Assembly: GCA_964465145.1 (NCBI GenBank)
Contig: CAYXJR010000007.1
Span: forward strand, 36,354-100,353
Source of the DNA: JAUVKA01 sp964465145
GTDB taxonomy: Bacteria; Bacteroidota; Bacteroidia; Bacteroidales; UBA12481
DNA length: 64,000 bases
Direction: 5' to 3'
The first letter of the stretch is position 1. Each line of letters starts with the position of its first letter. The translations under genes were made by a program, and so were the position numbers. The notes below the pieces were generated by a model that did no database searches, had not been told where the DNA came from, and worked only from the letters and a program-made list of their open reading frames with translations. Below are positions 55,442 through 64,000 of this stretch, piece after piece.

Positions 55442-56953
55442 TTAAAAGTTCATTTCCATCACAAAGGCCTCGTTGAATCCCAAGTGGTTCGACAGTTCAA
55501 AATATTCTGCTTTCTCCCGAATATTATTCACCCGCTTAATAAAATCCTCCGAATGCAGGGCCAGTCGGGCGCCCAATCCTGCCAGGTTGCCGGCCCTTAT
55601 CACCTTGTCTTTCAATCCCCTGGGTATCAGTCCTATTCTGGCTGCTGACTCCACATGCAGGGCATAGCCGAATCCCCCGGCCAGGAATATACGTTTCACC
55701 TGCGGCTCAGAGATTTCCGCCTCGGCGAGCAGGGTTTGTATCCCGGCCGCAATAGCTCCTTTGGCGAGTTGCACCTCGCGTATATCCAGGGGTGTGAGTT
55801 GCAGGGGCAAGCCATCAGCCATGGCTTCACCTTCGAGCAGGCTTACAGCTTCTTCCAGGTATCCGCTTGAATCCAGCTGCTTGCTGTTGAGCAGCCAGGC
55901 CACAGCATCCACCAGCCCCGAGCCGCATAATCCGGATGGAGGCACCGAACCAATGGTCTCAAATGCTTTTCCGTCAAAACTGTGGATGGCTCCATTGACC
56001 CCACCCAGTCCGCAGGAGATTTTTGCTCCCTCGAAAGCCGGTCCGGCAGCCGTAGCACAGGTGATAATCCTCTTACTGTTCCCCAGAGCCATCTCCCCAT
56101 TGGTACCTATATCCAGATAAAGCGAATATTCCTCGTCATCGGTCAGTTCTGTGGCAGCCATCCCCGCCAGGATATCCGCCCCTACAAAGGCCGAGAGGGA
56201 GGGAAGGAGCCTCACCGATGCATCCGTACAATATTCCAGTCCCAGCTCTGCCCCCGACAGTGTTTGTTCATCTAAAAAAGCCGGTGCAAAAGGGTAAACA
56301 GCCAATCCTGATGGATCAACACCCAGTAACAGATGCAGCATTGTGGTGTTCCCGGCTATACTAAGATGCCGTATATCTTCCCCCCTCAGGCTATTCTCTT
56401 CTACCAGGCGGTGTATGGCATCATTTATGGCCCGTACAATAAGCTGTTTCTGTTCCCTCAGGGCTTCGGGCTGCTGCATCACAGCCTGTATCCTGGTGAT
56501 CACATCCGCCCCGTAACTGCTCTGGGGGTTGAGAAAACTATGTGTGGCAATATTCTTGTGCGTGTTCAGATCCTCCAGGAAAACCACTACTGTGGTTGTC
56601 CCAATATCCACAGCGATACCGTAATCAGGCTCTTGCCGGGGCTCATTCCATTGGATATCCAGGTCGGGCCAGTAGGCTTCGGCCAGGATACGGGCCTGAG
56701 GAAGGGAGGGCACCTCCACCATCAGATTGGAATCCACCCTTACCTTACAGGCCAGCACTTCAGCACCATGAACCTCAGTCGCCGGGTCATAAGCAACCAC
56801 CTTGCATTTTTCACATGTCCCCTTTCCTCCGCAGGGGGCACCGATAGGGATACCGGCTTTGCGAATTATATCCAGCAGACTGCCGCCATCGGCAGATAGA
56901 TTGTATTCCTCCTTGTTGTATTTTATCCTTACAGTATACATTATCCTATCCAT
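55442..56953 (-). CDS. ASKHA/ferredoxin protein, corrinoid-activator-like (RACE type)
   Basis: An N-terminal 2Fe-2S ferredoxin domain (Cys41, Cys47, Cys50, Cys69; APCGGKGTCEKC) is joined to a DUF4445/ASKHA ATPase region (AVDIGTTTVVVF, ISIAGNTTMLHLLLG, DIGTNGEM, GSGLVDAVA, LAGGFGYALH). Such proteins reductively activate cob(II)amide cofactors of corrinoid methyltransferases, powered by ATP. No corrinoid protein or methyltransferase gene is in the window. I place the start at 56953 (MDRIMYTVRIKYN), overlapping the upstream TPR gene stop as TAATG. The frame is open to 56971. It is visibly GC-richer than most of the window. Confidence 0.88.
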   Translation of the reverse strand: MDRIMYTVRIKYNKEEYNLSADGGSLLDIIRKAGIPIGAPCGGKGTCEKCKVVAYDPATEVHGAEVLACKVRVDSNLMVEVPSLPQARILAEAYWPDLDIQWNEPRQEPDYGIAVDIGTTTVVVFLEDLNTHKNIATHSFLNPQSSYGADVITRIQAVMQQPEALREQKQLIVRAINDAIHRLVEENSLRGEDIRHLSIAGNTTMLHLLLGVDPSGLAVYPFAPAFLDEQTLSGAELGLEYCTDASVRLLPSLSAFVGADILAGMAATELTDDEEYSLYLDIGTNGEMALGNSKRIITCATAAGPAFEGAKISCGLGGVNGAIHSFDGKAFETIGSVPPSGLCGSGLVDAVAWLLNSKQLDSSGYLEEAVSLLEGEAMADGLPLQLTPLDIREVQLAKGAIAAGIQTLLAEAEISEPQVKRIFLAGGFGYALHVESAARIGLIPRGLKDKVIRAGNLAGLGARLALHSEDFIKRVNNIREKAEYFELSNHLGFNEAFVMEMNF

Positions 56954-58929
56954 TATTGATCTTTTCCACACATTAGGCCTATCACCTTGTAGGCTTTCTC
57001 CATTCCCAGCTCCCCGGCACGGCTCAGGTCGAGGCAGCCGGCCTCCTTGTTACCTTTTATCTTCTGGCTCTTCTCATCCGCATAGAGGCGCAGGATGCCC
57101 CGGTTGTACCATGCCCCGGCGAACTGCTGATCGAGGTCCAGGGCCTGGGACAGATCCTCCTCCGCACCAGGATAATCCCGGGCGTAAAGGCGTATCAGTC
57201 CGCGGTTATACCATCCGGCCGGCATCTCGGGACAGAGATCCAGGAGGGCGGTGTAATCATCCTCCACCTCCGAATAATCCACCTGATTGCTAAAGTCGTT
57301 GGCTCCGTCGCTAGGGTTTGCCCCTAGCTGCAGGGGCACCACCTCGTTCAGGACGCCTGTCTGCATCACGAACTCTATCATCTCGTAGCGCAGGACTGCA
57401 CGCATCAGCAGGGCCGGGCCTTTCATCTCGCCCGTGGAGATCTTCTCCGTGAGGAGGATGATAGCCTCGTTGAATTGTTTTTTCCCGGCCAGATCTATAG
57501 CTTCCTTCATCTCCGGAAAATTTTTCAGTGCCATAGGATCAAAATCAGGATAATCGAGGCTCATGCGCAACTGCTGGTATGTTGTTACCCCTGGCATTCC
57601 TTCCATCACCAGCTCTCCCTGGCTGTTGAGTTTAATAAACCCCAGTGGATCCAGCTGCTTGTTCTCCACACTCTCTGCCAGCTGGCTAAAGCTCCGCATG
57701 AACTGTGAGTTGAGAGATATCAGCTCTTCGAACTGCACTGTTGTATCGGCATAGTTGAGAGCCAGCTCCTCCTGTGATTTTCCCTGGTTGGCCCGCACCT
57801 TCTCCTGCGCCATCAGCTGGTCGGTTTGTCCTTCCTCCATTTTTCCCATGGCCCGGTATATGGAAGAACGGGCCAAATAAGCCCTGGCAAAATCCGGGTA
57901 CAGGCGTATAGCCTCCGAGAGGTCGGCCAGGGCACCCGGCATATCGCCTGTCTGTTGCCTCAGTATCCCCCGGTTGAAATAAGTAAGCACATGATTGGGG
58001 TGCAGCTCGTTCACTATGCGATAATCCTCGATAGCCCCCTCGTAATCCTCCATCTGGGATCGCACCAGGGCGCGGTTGTAGAGGGCTACGGCATGACGAG
58101 GGTTGAGCTCTATCACACGGGTAAGGTCGGAGAGGCATGAATCTTTCCTTCCCGCCTCGTACCAGGTGAGGGCACGGGCGTACCACGACTGGCTATCTGC
58201 CGAATCTCTTTGTATAGCCTCGCTAAAGCTCACCAGGGCCTCCTGGTATTCGTGTGTCTCGTAGAGGAGCAGTCCTTTTCGCCGGTGTCCCTCCCCGGAG
58301 AAGGGGTTAAGCATTATCGCCTCGTTGAAATCGGAAAATGCCCCCTCACGATCCAGCAGTTTTGCCTTTGCGATGCCCCGGTTGAGGAAGGCGTTATGCA
58401 TACGGGGATTTTTCTCTATAGCGATATTAAAATCCTCTATCGACCGGGTGAAATTATTCAGTCGGAGGTAGGTGGTACCTCGGCTGTAGTGGAGGACAGG
58501 GTCGTCGGGTTTTAGTGAGATCCCCTTGTTAAAATCCTCCAGTGCCCCGTAGTGCTCACGTCGGTAATCGCGCACTATACCCCGGTACAGGTATAGCTCT
58601 GCCAGGTTAGGCTGCAGGGAGATAGCCCGGTTGAAATCACTCTCCGAACCTGCCTCATCGCCCAGGTAGAATTTTGTCAGGCCGCGGTAGTACCAGGCCT
58701 CCCAGTTATCCTCCTGCGTGAGGATTATCTGGTTGAAAGTCTTGAGGGCCTTCGGGAATTCGCTCTGCGACAGCTGTCGGCGGCCGGTAATAAGGTAACG
58801 GTCGATACGGATCTGGGCACTGGATGAGAGGGTAATGAGGGAAAAAAAAAGCAAGAAGACAAACCTCTTTAACCAGCTCTTTTTAAGCTCGTTAATCCTT
58901 AACGCACCAGTGGATGGTATTCCTCCCAT
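56953..58929 (-). CDS. exported TPR-repeat protein
   Basis: A 658-residue protein of tandem tetratricopeptide repeats (from about residue 45), for example AWYYRGLTKFYLGDEAGSES, LHYSRGTTYLRLNNF and ALYNRALVRSQMEDYEGA. The start at 58929 (MGGIPSTGALRINEL) gives a membrane/signal segment (KRFVFLLFFSLITLSSSAQ) directly before the repeats. The frame continues upstream into Pro/His-rich sequence encoded by a tandem DNA repeat, which I take as non-coding. TPR proteins scaffold protein assemblies; the partner is unknown. It is translationally coupled (TAATG) to the ASKHA gene. Confidence 0.85.
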   Translation of the reverse strand: MGGIPSTGALRINELKKSWLKRFVFLLFFSLITLSSSAQIRIDRYLITGRRQLSQSEFPKALKTFNQIILTQEDNWEAWYYRGLTKFYLGDEAGSESDFNRAISLQPNLAELYLYRGIVRDYRREHYGALEDFNKGISLKPDDPVLHYSRGTTYLRLNNFTRSIEDFNIAIEKNPRMHNAFLNRGIAKAKLLDREGAFSDFNEAIMLNPFSGEGHRRKGLLLYETHEYQEALVSFSEAIQRDSADSQSWYARALTWYEAGRKDSCLSDLTRVIELNPRHAVALYNRALVRSQMEDYEGAIEDYRIVNELHPNHVLTYFNRGILRQQTGDMPGALADLSEAIRLYPDFARAYLARSSIYRAMGKMEEGQTDQLMAQEKVRANQGKSQEELALNYADTTVQFEELISLNSQFMRSFSQLAESVENKQLDPLGFIKLNSQGELVMEGMPGVTTYQQLRMSLDYPDFDPMALKNFPEMKEAIDLAGKKQFNEAIILLTEKISTGEMKGPALLMRAVLRYEMIEFVMQTGVLNEVVPLQLGANPSDGANDFSNQVDYSEVEDDYTALLDLCPEMPAGWYNRGLIRLYARDYPGAEEDLSQALDLDQQFAGAWYNRGILRLYADEKSQKIKGNKEAGCLDLSRAGELGMEKAYKVIGLMCGKDQ

Positions 58930-58980
58930 TGAGTTTTTCAAATCCTGCCGCAAGGTAGTTTTTTCAGAGCAGTAAGGCAA

Positions 58981-59020
<40 letters not shown>

Positions 59021-59022
<2 letters not shown>

Positions 59023-59051
59023 CAAGGGTTGGCTGGGGTCCAACCCTTGGC
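59021..59051. repeat. perfect 12-bp inverted repeat
   Basis: GCCAAGGGTTGG and its exact complement flank a 7-base loop, directly abutting the heptamer array. There is no T-run, so it is not a classic terminator; it may be a mobile palindrome or boundary element. Confidence 0.85.
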
Positions 59052-59316
59052 TTAATGGGTGAAGCTCCTCCCCCGGTTCTCTCTTCCGCAGGAATAACAT
59101 CCCAGAGGTAGCCTATCAATTACCACCAGCTTCAGCTAGTGGCCCGAGACCCCCAAAAACTCCAGGGCTTTGGCTTAAATATTTAATTTGAAAAAACAAG
59201 TTGCCTGTTGATCTTTTTTTCTTTTTTAAATATTAACTTTCTGTTTTTATTTGAAAACCTTACTAATTTTCATCCCTAAATGAACCCTTTGAATAAAAAA
59301 CCCATATAGATTTTTA

Positions 59317-62088
59317 ATGAGGCAAAATAATACTTGTGGAAATAGGAATAGTGAATATTTATCTATCCCATACAAAGGGTATCTCAAGCCAGTATTTTTA
59401 TTTGTTTGCCTTACAATATGTTTTTTAAATGGCTACGGTCAAAGTCATTCTTTATTAGATGAGAAAATTGCAAATCTTAAGAGCAGGGTATTAAGCCAAT
59501 CCGATTCAACTGGAATAAGTACTTTCGAAAAGTTTCAAGCATCAGAAACATTCTCTTATGATTTTTTTGAGTTAGCTTACCAACTTGCTGTTATATATAA
59601 GCAAGCCCAAGAGTACAATTTGCATTTTGAATTCTTGCAAATTATTATTGAGAACAAAGATAAATATCCCATCACTCATCCATGGCCAAGAATTAGTTCG
59701 AAGGCTTATTATTTATTAGCCGATCACTACAGACGGGAGGGCAATTTTGATTTAGCAATTGAAAACTACATAATTTCTGCCGGTGAATATGAGGCATTTT
59801 TCGGCCGGGATAATTTTAACATACCTTTCATTTACAGAGACATTGCCACCCTATATCGAGCAAAGTACCAGTATGAAGATGCGATCATCTATTATAAACA
59901 GATTATTAATTGTTTGGAAGAGAAGGGCACATATAAGGAGGCGCGATTTTTGCAACTTATCTCCCAATGTTATATTGATCTTGAAGAGTTCGAAATTGCA
60001 TACAGGTTCATTAATCTAGCTCTGGATATCCATAAAAAAGGGAATTTTGATAATAAAAAGGAACTGGCGAAAGTCTACAATACTATAGGAACAATTCATG
60101 AAGCCAAGTCCGAATGGTCTCAAGCCTTGTCCTATTATCAAACAGCCAAAATGATATTCTTTATTCTTGAAGGAAAAGAATCTCTTAATGTTGCTTTTTA
60201 TAATAATAGCATCGGCAACGTTTTTTTGGCTAAAGCAGAGTATGATTCAGCCATGTCTTATTATAAGGAATCATTGATTATTAGAGAAAAGTATTTACCG
60301 AAGGAGCACATAGAATTAATCCATAGCTATTATAATGTTGGATACACTTATTCAAAACTGGGTGCTATAGATTCAGCACTAATATATTGCGATAAGTCTA
60401 TTCTGTCAAATTGGGGGAGAGCTTTTGACAGTTTGTCTTCAGTATCTTATTCTGGCAAAAACCCCTTATCTATTAAAGACCTTATTGTCTCCCTGACTGA
60501 TAAATCTGAATACTATTTTATTCTATTTTTAAAAAATGAGAACAACATTTCTAATATACAAAATTCGTTTTATAATATTAACCTCGCTCTTGAATATTCC
60601 AATTCTATCAAAAATGAGATATCCAACTATTTCTCTGACATTTCATGGATTGTATTTGAAAAAAGATTGCTAAATCTTGCAGTAAACATTTTTCACCTAT
60701 ATGAAGAAACTCTTGATTATCATAGCAATTTAAGTCTCTTGAGCTCCAATATTAAAAAGAACAGAATCCATAATAAATATTTTAATAATTTTTCCAGTTT
60801 AAAACATCAAAGCCCCCTAACCAATAATGAATTGCTCAATTATAGCAGGTTGCAATTGAAACAGTTCTTAATAGACAGAGGAATATTTGAACTGAATAAT
60901 CAGGATTATAATCAATTACCCATTTCTACAACTCCGTCTTTATATGAAGATAAAAACCGTACTAACCAAATAGATAGTTTATCAGAACTGATTAAATCTA
61001 ATATTTCTCAGAACCAAAAAATAATGGATTACTTAGTATGTGACTCAATGCTAATAATCCATGTAATTTCAAAAAAAAAGATTATTAAAAAGGTTCTATT
61101 CATACCTGATTTAGAAGAAAAAGTAAATATATTTTGTACAGATATTAAAAAACTCAATAACATTGAAGAATCATCTCATACAATATTCGAGTATTTAATT
61201 CAGCCAATTGTTGAATACCTTAATAAAGATGATGAATTGATAATTATACCTGATGAATATCTTTTCAGGGTACCCTTCGAGGCAATTCAAATACCAGATA
61301 AAAACAATGCGACTAATTTCATCATTAATTTGTTTTCGGTTACTTACAGCTTCTCCATCCAGAATTTACTTAGAGCTAATCGACAAAAATTGGAGGATTT
61401 CCAATATATGTACACAGGCTGGACACCCTATTCTAACAAGCCAAATGATTTCATTTTAAAAGATTTCAAAGATACTCTGTACATCTATGAATATTTACCA
61501 GAAGCGTATAATGAGATTAATACCATAAGTCAACATTTCAAGCAATTAGGTAAGGAAGCTCAAATATTTTTCGGCGAAGAAGCTACATTACAAAAATTGC
61601 TTGACACAAAGAACAAGTCTGCTATTTTGCATATTGCAACCCACAACATAGTTGAAATCGAAAATCCGCTTCTAAGTCATTTACTATTATTTTTTGATGA
61701 CAATTCTCCTGACAGATTCGACAATATCCTCTTTCTGCCCATTGTACCATATTTGGGGTTAAAAGCGAATATGGTGATTCTGGATGGTTGTGAAACTGGT
61801 AATGGAAAGTTAATTGCCTCTGAAGGGTTATTATCTATGGCCCACGCAATTTCTTCAAATGATGTATCTAACATTGTTTTCTCATTATGGAATATAAGTG
61901 ATTCCATTGCAAAAAAGTTCATGACGAGTTTTATTTATTACTATGATCAATATCAGGAAATGGACAATGCTATGCAAAAAGTAAAACAAGAATTTATAAA
62001 TTCATCTTATAATCATCCCTATTTTTGGTCTGGGATATTCTGTTTTAAAAACTATTTATGCTGCACACATCCACAAATTGAAGAATAA
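59317..62088 (+). CDS. exported TPR-CHAT protease-like protein
   Basis: A 923-residue protein. A signal/membrane segment lies near residues 25-42 (VFLFVCLTICFLNGYGQ). TPR-like helical repeats (about 60-380; for example YYKESLIIREKYLPKEH, NVGYTYSKLGAIDSALIYCD) form an N-terminal arm. The C-terminal 250 or so residues are a CHAT (caspase-like) domain: HIATHN (His776) and LDGCETGNG (Cys825), then SEGLLSMAHA and VFSLWNISD. The dyad is intact, so peptidase activity is plausible, in the periplasm or at the surface. The DNA is visibly AT-rich, suggesting transfer. The substrate is unknown. Confidence 0.9.
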   Translation: MRQNNTCGNRNSEYLSIPYKGYLKPVFLFVCLTICFLNGYGQSHSLLDEKIANLKSRVLSQSDSTGISTFEKFQASETFSYDFFELAYQLAVIYKQAQEYNLHFEFLQIIIENKDKYPITHPWPRISSKAYYLLADHYRREGNFDLAIENYIISAGEYEAFFGRDNFNIPFIYRDIATLYRAKYQYEDAIIYYKQIINCLEEKGTYKEARFLQLISQCYIDLEEFEIAYRFINLALDIHKKGNFDNKKELAKVYNTIGTIHEAKSEWSQALSYYQTAKMIFFILEGKESLNVAFYNNSIGNVFLAKAEYDSAMSYYKESLIIREKYLPKEHIELIHSYYNVGYTYSKLGAIDSALIYCDKSILSNWGRAFDSLSSVSYSGKNPLSIKDLIVSLTDKSEYYFILFLKNENNISNIQNSFYNINLALEYSNSIKNEISNYFSDISWIVFEKRLLNLAVNIFHLYEETLDYHSNLSLLSSNIKKNRIHNKYFNNFSSLKHQSPLTNNELLNYSRLQLKQFLIDRGIFELNNQDYNQLPISTTPSLYEDKNRTNQIDSLSELIKSNISQNQKIMDYLVCDSMLIIHVISKKKIIKKVLFIPDLEEKVNIFCTDIKKLNNIEESSHTIFEYLIQPIVEYLNKDDELIIIPDEYLFRVPFEAIQIPDKNNATNFIINLFSVTYSFSIQNLLRANRQKLEDFQYMYTGWTPYSNKPNDFILKDFKDTLYIYEYLPEAYNEINTISQHFKQLGKEAQIFFGEEATLQKLLDTKNKSAILHIATHNIVEIENPLLSHLLLFFDDNSPDRFDNILFLPIVPYLGLKANMVILDGCETGNGKLIASEGLLSMAHAISSNDVSNIVFSLWNISDSIAKKFMTSFIYYYDQYQEMDNAMQKVKQEFINSSYNHPYFWSGIFCFKNYLCCTHPQIEE

Positions 62089-62116
62089 CTAACAATAACA
62101 AGCTAACAATAACAAG
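62089..62116. repeat. 14-bp perfect tandem duplication
   Basis: CTAACAATAACAAG occurs twice in direct succession between the CHAT gene stop and the next ATG, with 4 bases to spare. It fills the whole intergenic gap. Confidence 0.9.
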
Positions 62117-62120
62117 CAGC

Positions 62121-62777
62121 ATGCAAATCTTCTTCTATTTTAGTTTAATAGCAACTTTCTCCGTGAAATATATAAAACTATTACATACCACAAGGTTTCA
62201 TTTATTAGTTGTATTTATTTTGATTATAACTTCGACTAGTGGGAAAAGCCAAGTTGATTCCCTGATAATTCTTAAAAAAATTGGATCTCAGCACTACATG
62301 TCAGGCCACTATTTTTTGGCTGCCACTTCCTTTGATAAAATCAGTAAACTATATGATTTAAGAGGTGATTATATCTCTGCTTTAGATTACGAAAATAAAT
62401 CCATAAACTCATTGAAGCATTATGATATAAAACTCGCTTTAGAAGCGAGTTACCAGCTTAACAAGAAACTTAATAATATTTGCACTGCAAATGAAATTAG
62501 CTTCGATCTTTGGTGCTCCACTTCTAATAATATAGCATCTATCAGACTGTTAAATGGTTTGTATAACGAAGCTATCTGTATGCTTCAGCAAATATCCGAT
62601 ACTATCCTCAATACCAAAGGTTTAAAACATTACAGAAGTCAATTTTTGAATAGTCAGTTTGACATTTGTACTGCTTATGAGAAAAGCGGGCACCATCTTA
62701 AAAGCATTCAGGGCTTAGAAAACCTTTCTATGCACCTTACAACTACTCAAGATAAAACTAGCCTGAATTATTCATAA
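62121..62777 (+). CDS. exported helical-repeat protein, cut by IS insertion
   Basis: A 218-residue frame with an N-terminal signal/membrane segment (about 24-44, FHLLVVFILIITSTSGKSQ) and TPR-like helices (SGHYFLAATSFDKISKLYD, EAICMLQQISD). It looks like the start of a second TPR protein of the same style as the neighbouring CHAT protein. The IS1380 element seems to begin at 62762, so its last four codons and stop probably come from the element; the rest of the gene would lie beyond the window. Whether it also had a CHAT domain cannot be told. Confidence 0.7.
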   Translation: MQIFFYFSLIATFSVKYIKLLHTTRFHLLVVFILIITSTSGKSQVDSLIILKKIGSQHYMSGHYFLAATSFDKISKLYDLRGDYISALDYENKSINSLKHYDIKLALEASYQLNKKLNNICTANEISFDLWCSTSNNIASIRLLNGLYNEAICMLQQISDTILNTKGLKHYRSQFLNSQFDICTAYEKSGHHLKSIQGLENLSMHLTTTQDKTSLNYS

Positions 62778-64000
62778 AAATCAAAAAAAAGTGGGAAATA
62801 GTTGAGTTATCTCATTGATATTCAGTATCTTTGAGTTGCAAAACAACAACACATTTCCCATGAATAAAGATACAAATAAATATTTATCCCAAGAGGCTGA
62901 AATTTCAAATTCTAAGCAGCCAACACTTTTCAATTTATCAGGTTTTGGGAAAAAGAAAGTTGAAGTGAAATTTACCCTGGAAGAAACTTCAAATGATGGA
63001 GGTCTACTTTTGTTGCGTGAAGTGGATAAACAGATTGGGTTGATTAGCGATTTGGCAGACTGTATAAAAGATGAACGCCACCAGTCTTATGTGGAACATA
63101 GTATAACCTCAATGTTAAGCCAGCGTGTAATGCAAATAGCAGCAGGCTATGAAGATGCCAATGACTGTAACCTGTTGAGGAATGACGGCATCCTAAAAGT
63201 ATGCGCCAATCAGCAAAGGGCACTTGCCACCCAGCCAACAATGAGCCGCTTTGAAAACAAAGTAAACTCAAAAGAACTGTACAAAATGGCAAATGTTTTT
63301 GTAGACCAATTCATAGCATCATATGAAAGCGAACCTGGAATCGTTATTCTTGATCCTGATGATACCGATAGCGTAACTTATGGCCAGCAAGAGTTGACCC
63401 TGTTTAATAATTACTATGGCGACTACTGTTTTATGCCATTGCATATATACGAGGGCTTTACAGGTAAATTAATTACTACCATCCTTAAGCCGGGCCGCAG
63501 GAGTAAAAGCCTTGATGTATTTTCTATTTTAAAGAGGATAATAACATACTTGCGCAATCAATGGCCCAATACAATGATTATAGTTCGCGGTGACAGTCAT
63601 TTTTGTTCAAAAGAATTGATGGACTGGACACATGATCTACAAAAGGTGGAATTTATTACAGGTCTTACCGGTAACTCTGTTTTGAACAAATGCGCCAAAA
63701 TTACAGTAGAAAGTGCTCAGCGCGAATACAAAATGTATAATAAACCGGTAAAACGCTATCATAGTTTTCAGTACAAGGCAAACTCATGGGCTTACCCAGA
63801 ACGGGTTGTTGTGAAAGTTGAAGCCAATAGCATGGGTACAAATATTAGGTTTATTGTCAGCAGCCTGAGCAATGTCCGCTCCAAAGCTCTTTATGAAAAG
63901 GGCTATTGTGCAAGAGGTGCAGCGGAACTGAGGATTAAAGACCACAAAACATACCTTTTATCAGACAGGATGTCGTGCAACAGCTTCAAAGCAAACCAAT
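62762..64000 (+). mobile_element. IS1380-family insertion sequence, left part
   Basis: An IS1380-type element enters the second TPR gene and runs past the right edge. Elements of this family end in CC; a CC at 62762, followed by CTGAATTATTCATAAAAA, is the best left-end candidate, but the matching right end is outside the window, so the terminus is inferred. Confidence 0.8.
62860..64000 (+). CDS. IS1380-family transposase, partial (right end off window)
   Basis: The ATG at 62860 opens a frame uninterrupted to the window edge (about 380 codons). It shows the IS1380 features: GGLLLLREVDKQIGLI, QRVMQIAAGYEDANDCN, the catalytic-region LDPDDTDSVTYGQQELTLFN (first acid), YCFMPLHIYEG and IVRGDSHFCSKE (second acid). 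The third acid would be beyond the edge. No frameshift is seen, so the transposase may be functional. Confidence 0.93.
   Translation, partial: MNKDTNKYLSQEAEISNSKQPTLFNLSGFGKKKVEVKFTLEETSNDGGLLLLREVDKQIGLISDLADCIKDERHQSYVEHSITSMLSQRVMQIAAGYEDANDCNLLRNDGILKVCANQQRALATQPTMSRFENKVNSKELYKMANVFVDQFIASYESEPGIVILDPDDTDSVTYGQQELTLFNNYYGDYCFMPLHIYEGFTGKLITTILKPGRRSKSLDVFSILKRIITYLRNQWPNTMIIVRGDSHFCSKELMDWTHDLQKVEFITGLTGNSVLNKCAKITVESAQREYKMYNKPVKRYHSFQYKANSWAYPERVVVKVEANSMGTNIRFIVSSLSNVRSKALYEKGYCARGAAELRIKDHKTYLLSDRMSCNSFKANQ

Noticed and set aside
56802..57293. Plus-strand frame of 163 codons
   Set aside because: It lies opposite the ASKHA and TPR genes in GC-rich DNA, where long antisense frames are expected; the composition is Pro/Arg-rich and no family is recognised.

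Overview
This window is chromosome of a member of the Bacteroidota, most likely a Bacteroidales-like anaerobe. The evidence is the type IX secretion set (porX, porW/sprE, porP/sprF, gldKLMN), gldH, lipoproteins of the DUF4270 and DUF4296 types, the DUF4270-glgA-panC-panD-radA gene order, and -7 promoter elements of the form TAnnTTTG. Shine-Dalgarno sites are mostly absent. Almost every base from 17 to 58929 is coding, with short gaps, many start/stop overlaps and no tRNA or rRNA gene that I could see.

Layout. 17-4435: porW-porX, a minus-strand T9SS control operon. 4622-5959: a sigma-54-activator homologue that has lost most of its diagnostic residues. 5956-11340: a minus-strand run holB - PSP1/ricT-like - gldH - trmB - alkyltransferase-like - mrp - nifU-like. 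11465-17516: pgk, a luxE-like/mmcQ pair, yraN, LD-carboxypeptidase, metG. 17517-22544: an HU/SPOR envelope protein and a four-gene nucleotide-sugar operon (aminotransferase, acyltransferase, galE, rfbB). 22604-29320: DUF4270, a half-length glycogen-synthase-like protein, panC, panD, radA and a fused peptide-ABC ATPase. 29317-31656: penicillin-binding protein 1A. 31788-41177: topA, a ureohydrolase-fold protein without metal ligands, then porP-gldK-gldL-gldM-gldN, the structural core and motor of the T9SS. 41197-50041: manC, SprT-like, mlaE-mlaF-DUF4296, amidohydrolase, a hemerythrin-like protein without its iron ligands, a MurG-like glycosyltransferase and RNase R. 50156-55413: cysS, asnS, rpoN and a PAP2-like membrane protein. 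55442-58929: a visibly GC-richer pair, an ASKHA/ferredoxin corrinoid-activator-like protein and an exported TPR protein.

From about 58930 the character changes. A 387-base non-coding stretch with a heptamer tandem repeat and a perfect 12-bp hairpin leads into an AT-rich accessory segment. This holds an exported TPR-CHAT protease-like protein with an intact His/Cys dyad, then a second exported helical-repeat protein that appears to be cut by an IS1380-family insertion sequence running off the right edge.

Themes worth a second look: several proteins keep a fold but lose the catalytic or ligand residues (sigma-54 activator, ureohydrolase, hemerythrin, glycogen synthase, alkyltransferase-like); degenerate heptamer repeats NTGCRGG occur at three separate intergenic sites; and the exported CHAT locus at the right end is the best candidate for an uncharacterised system.
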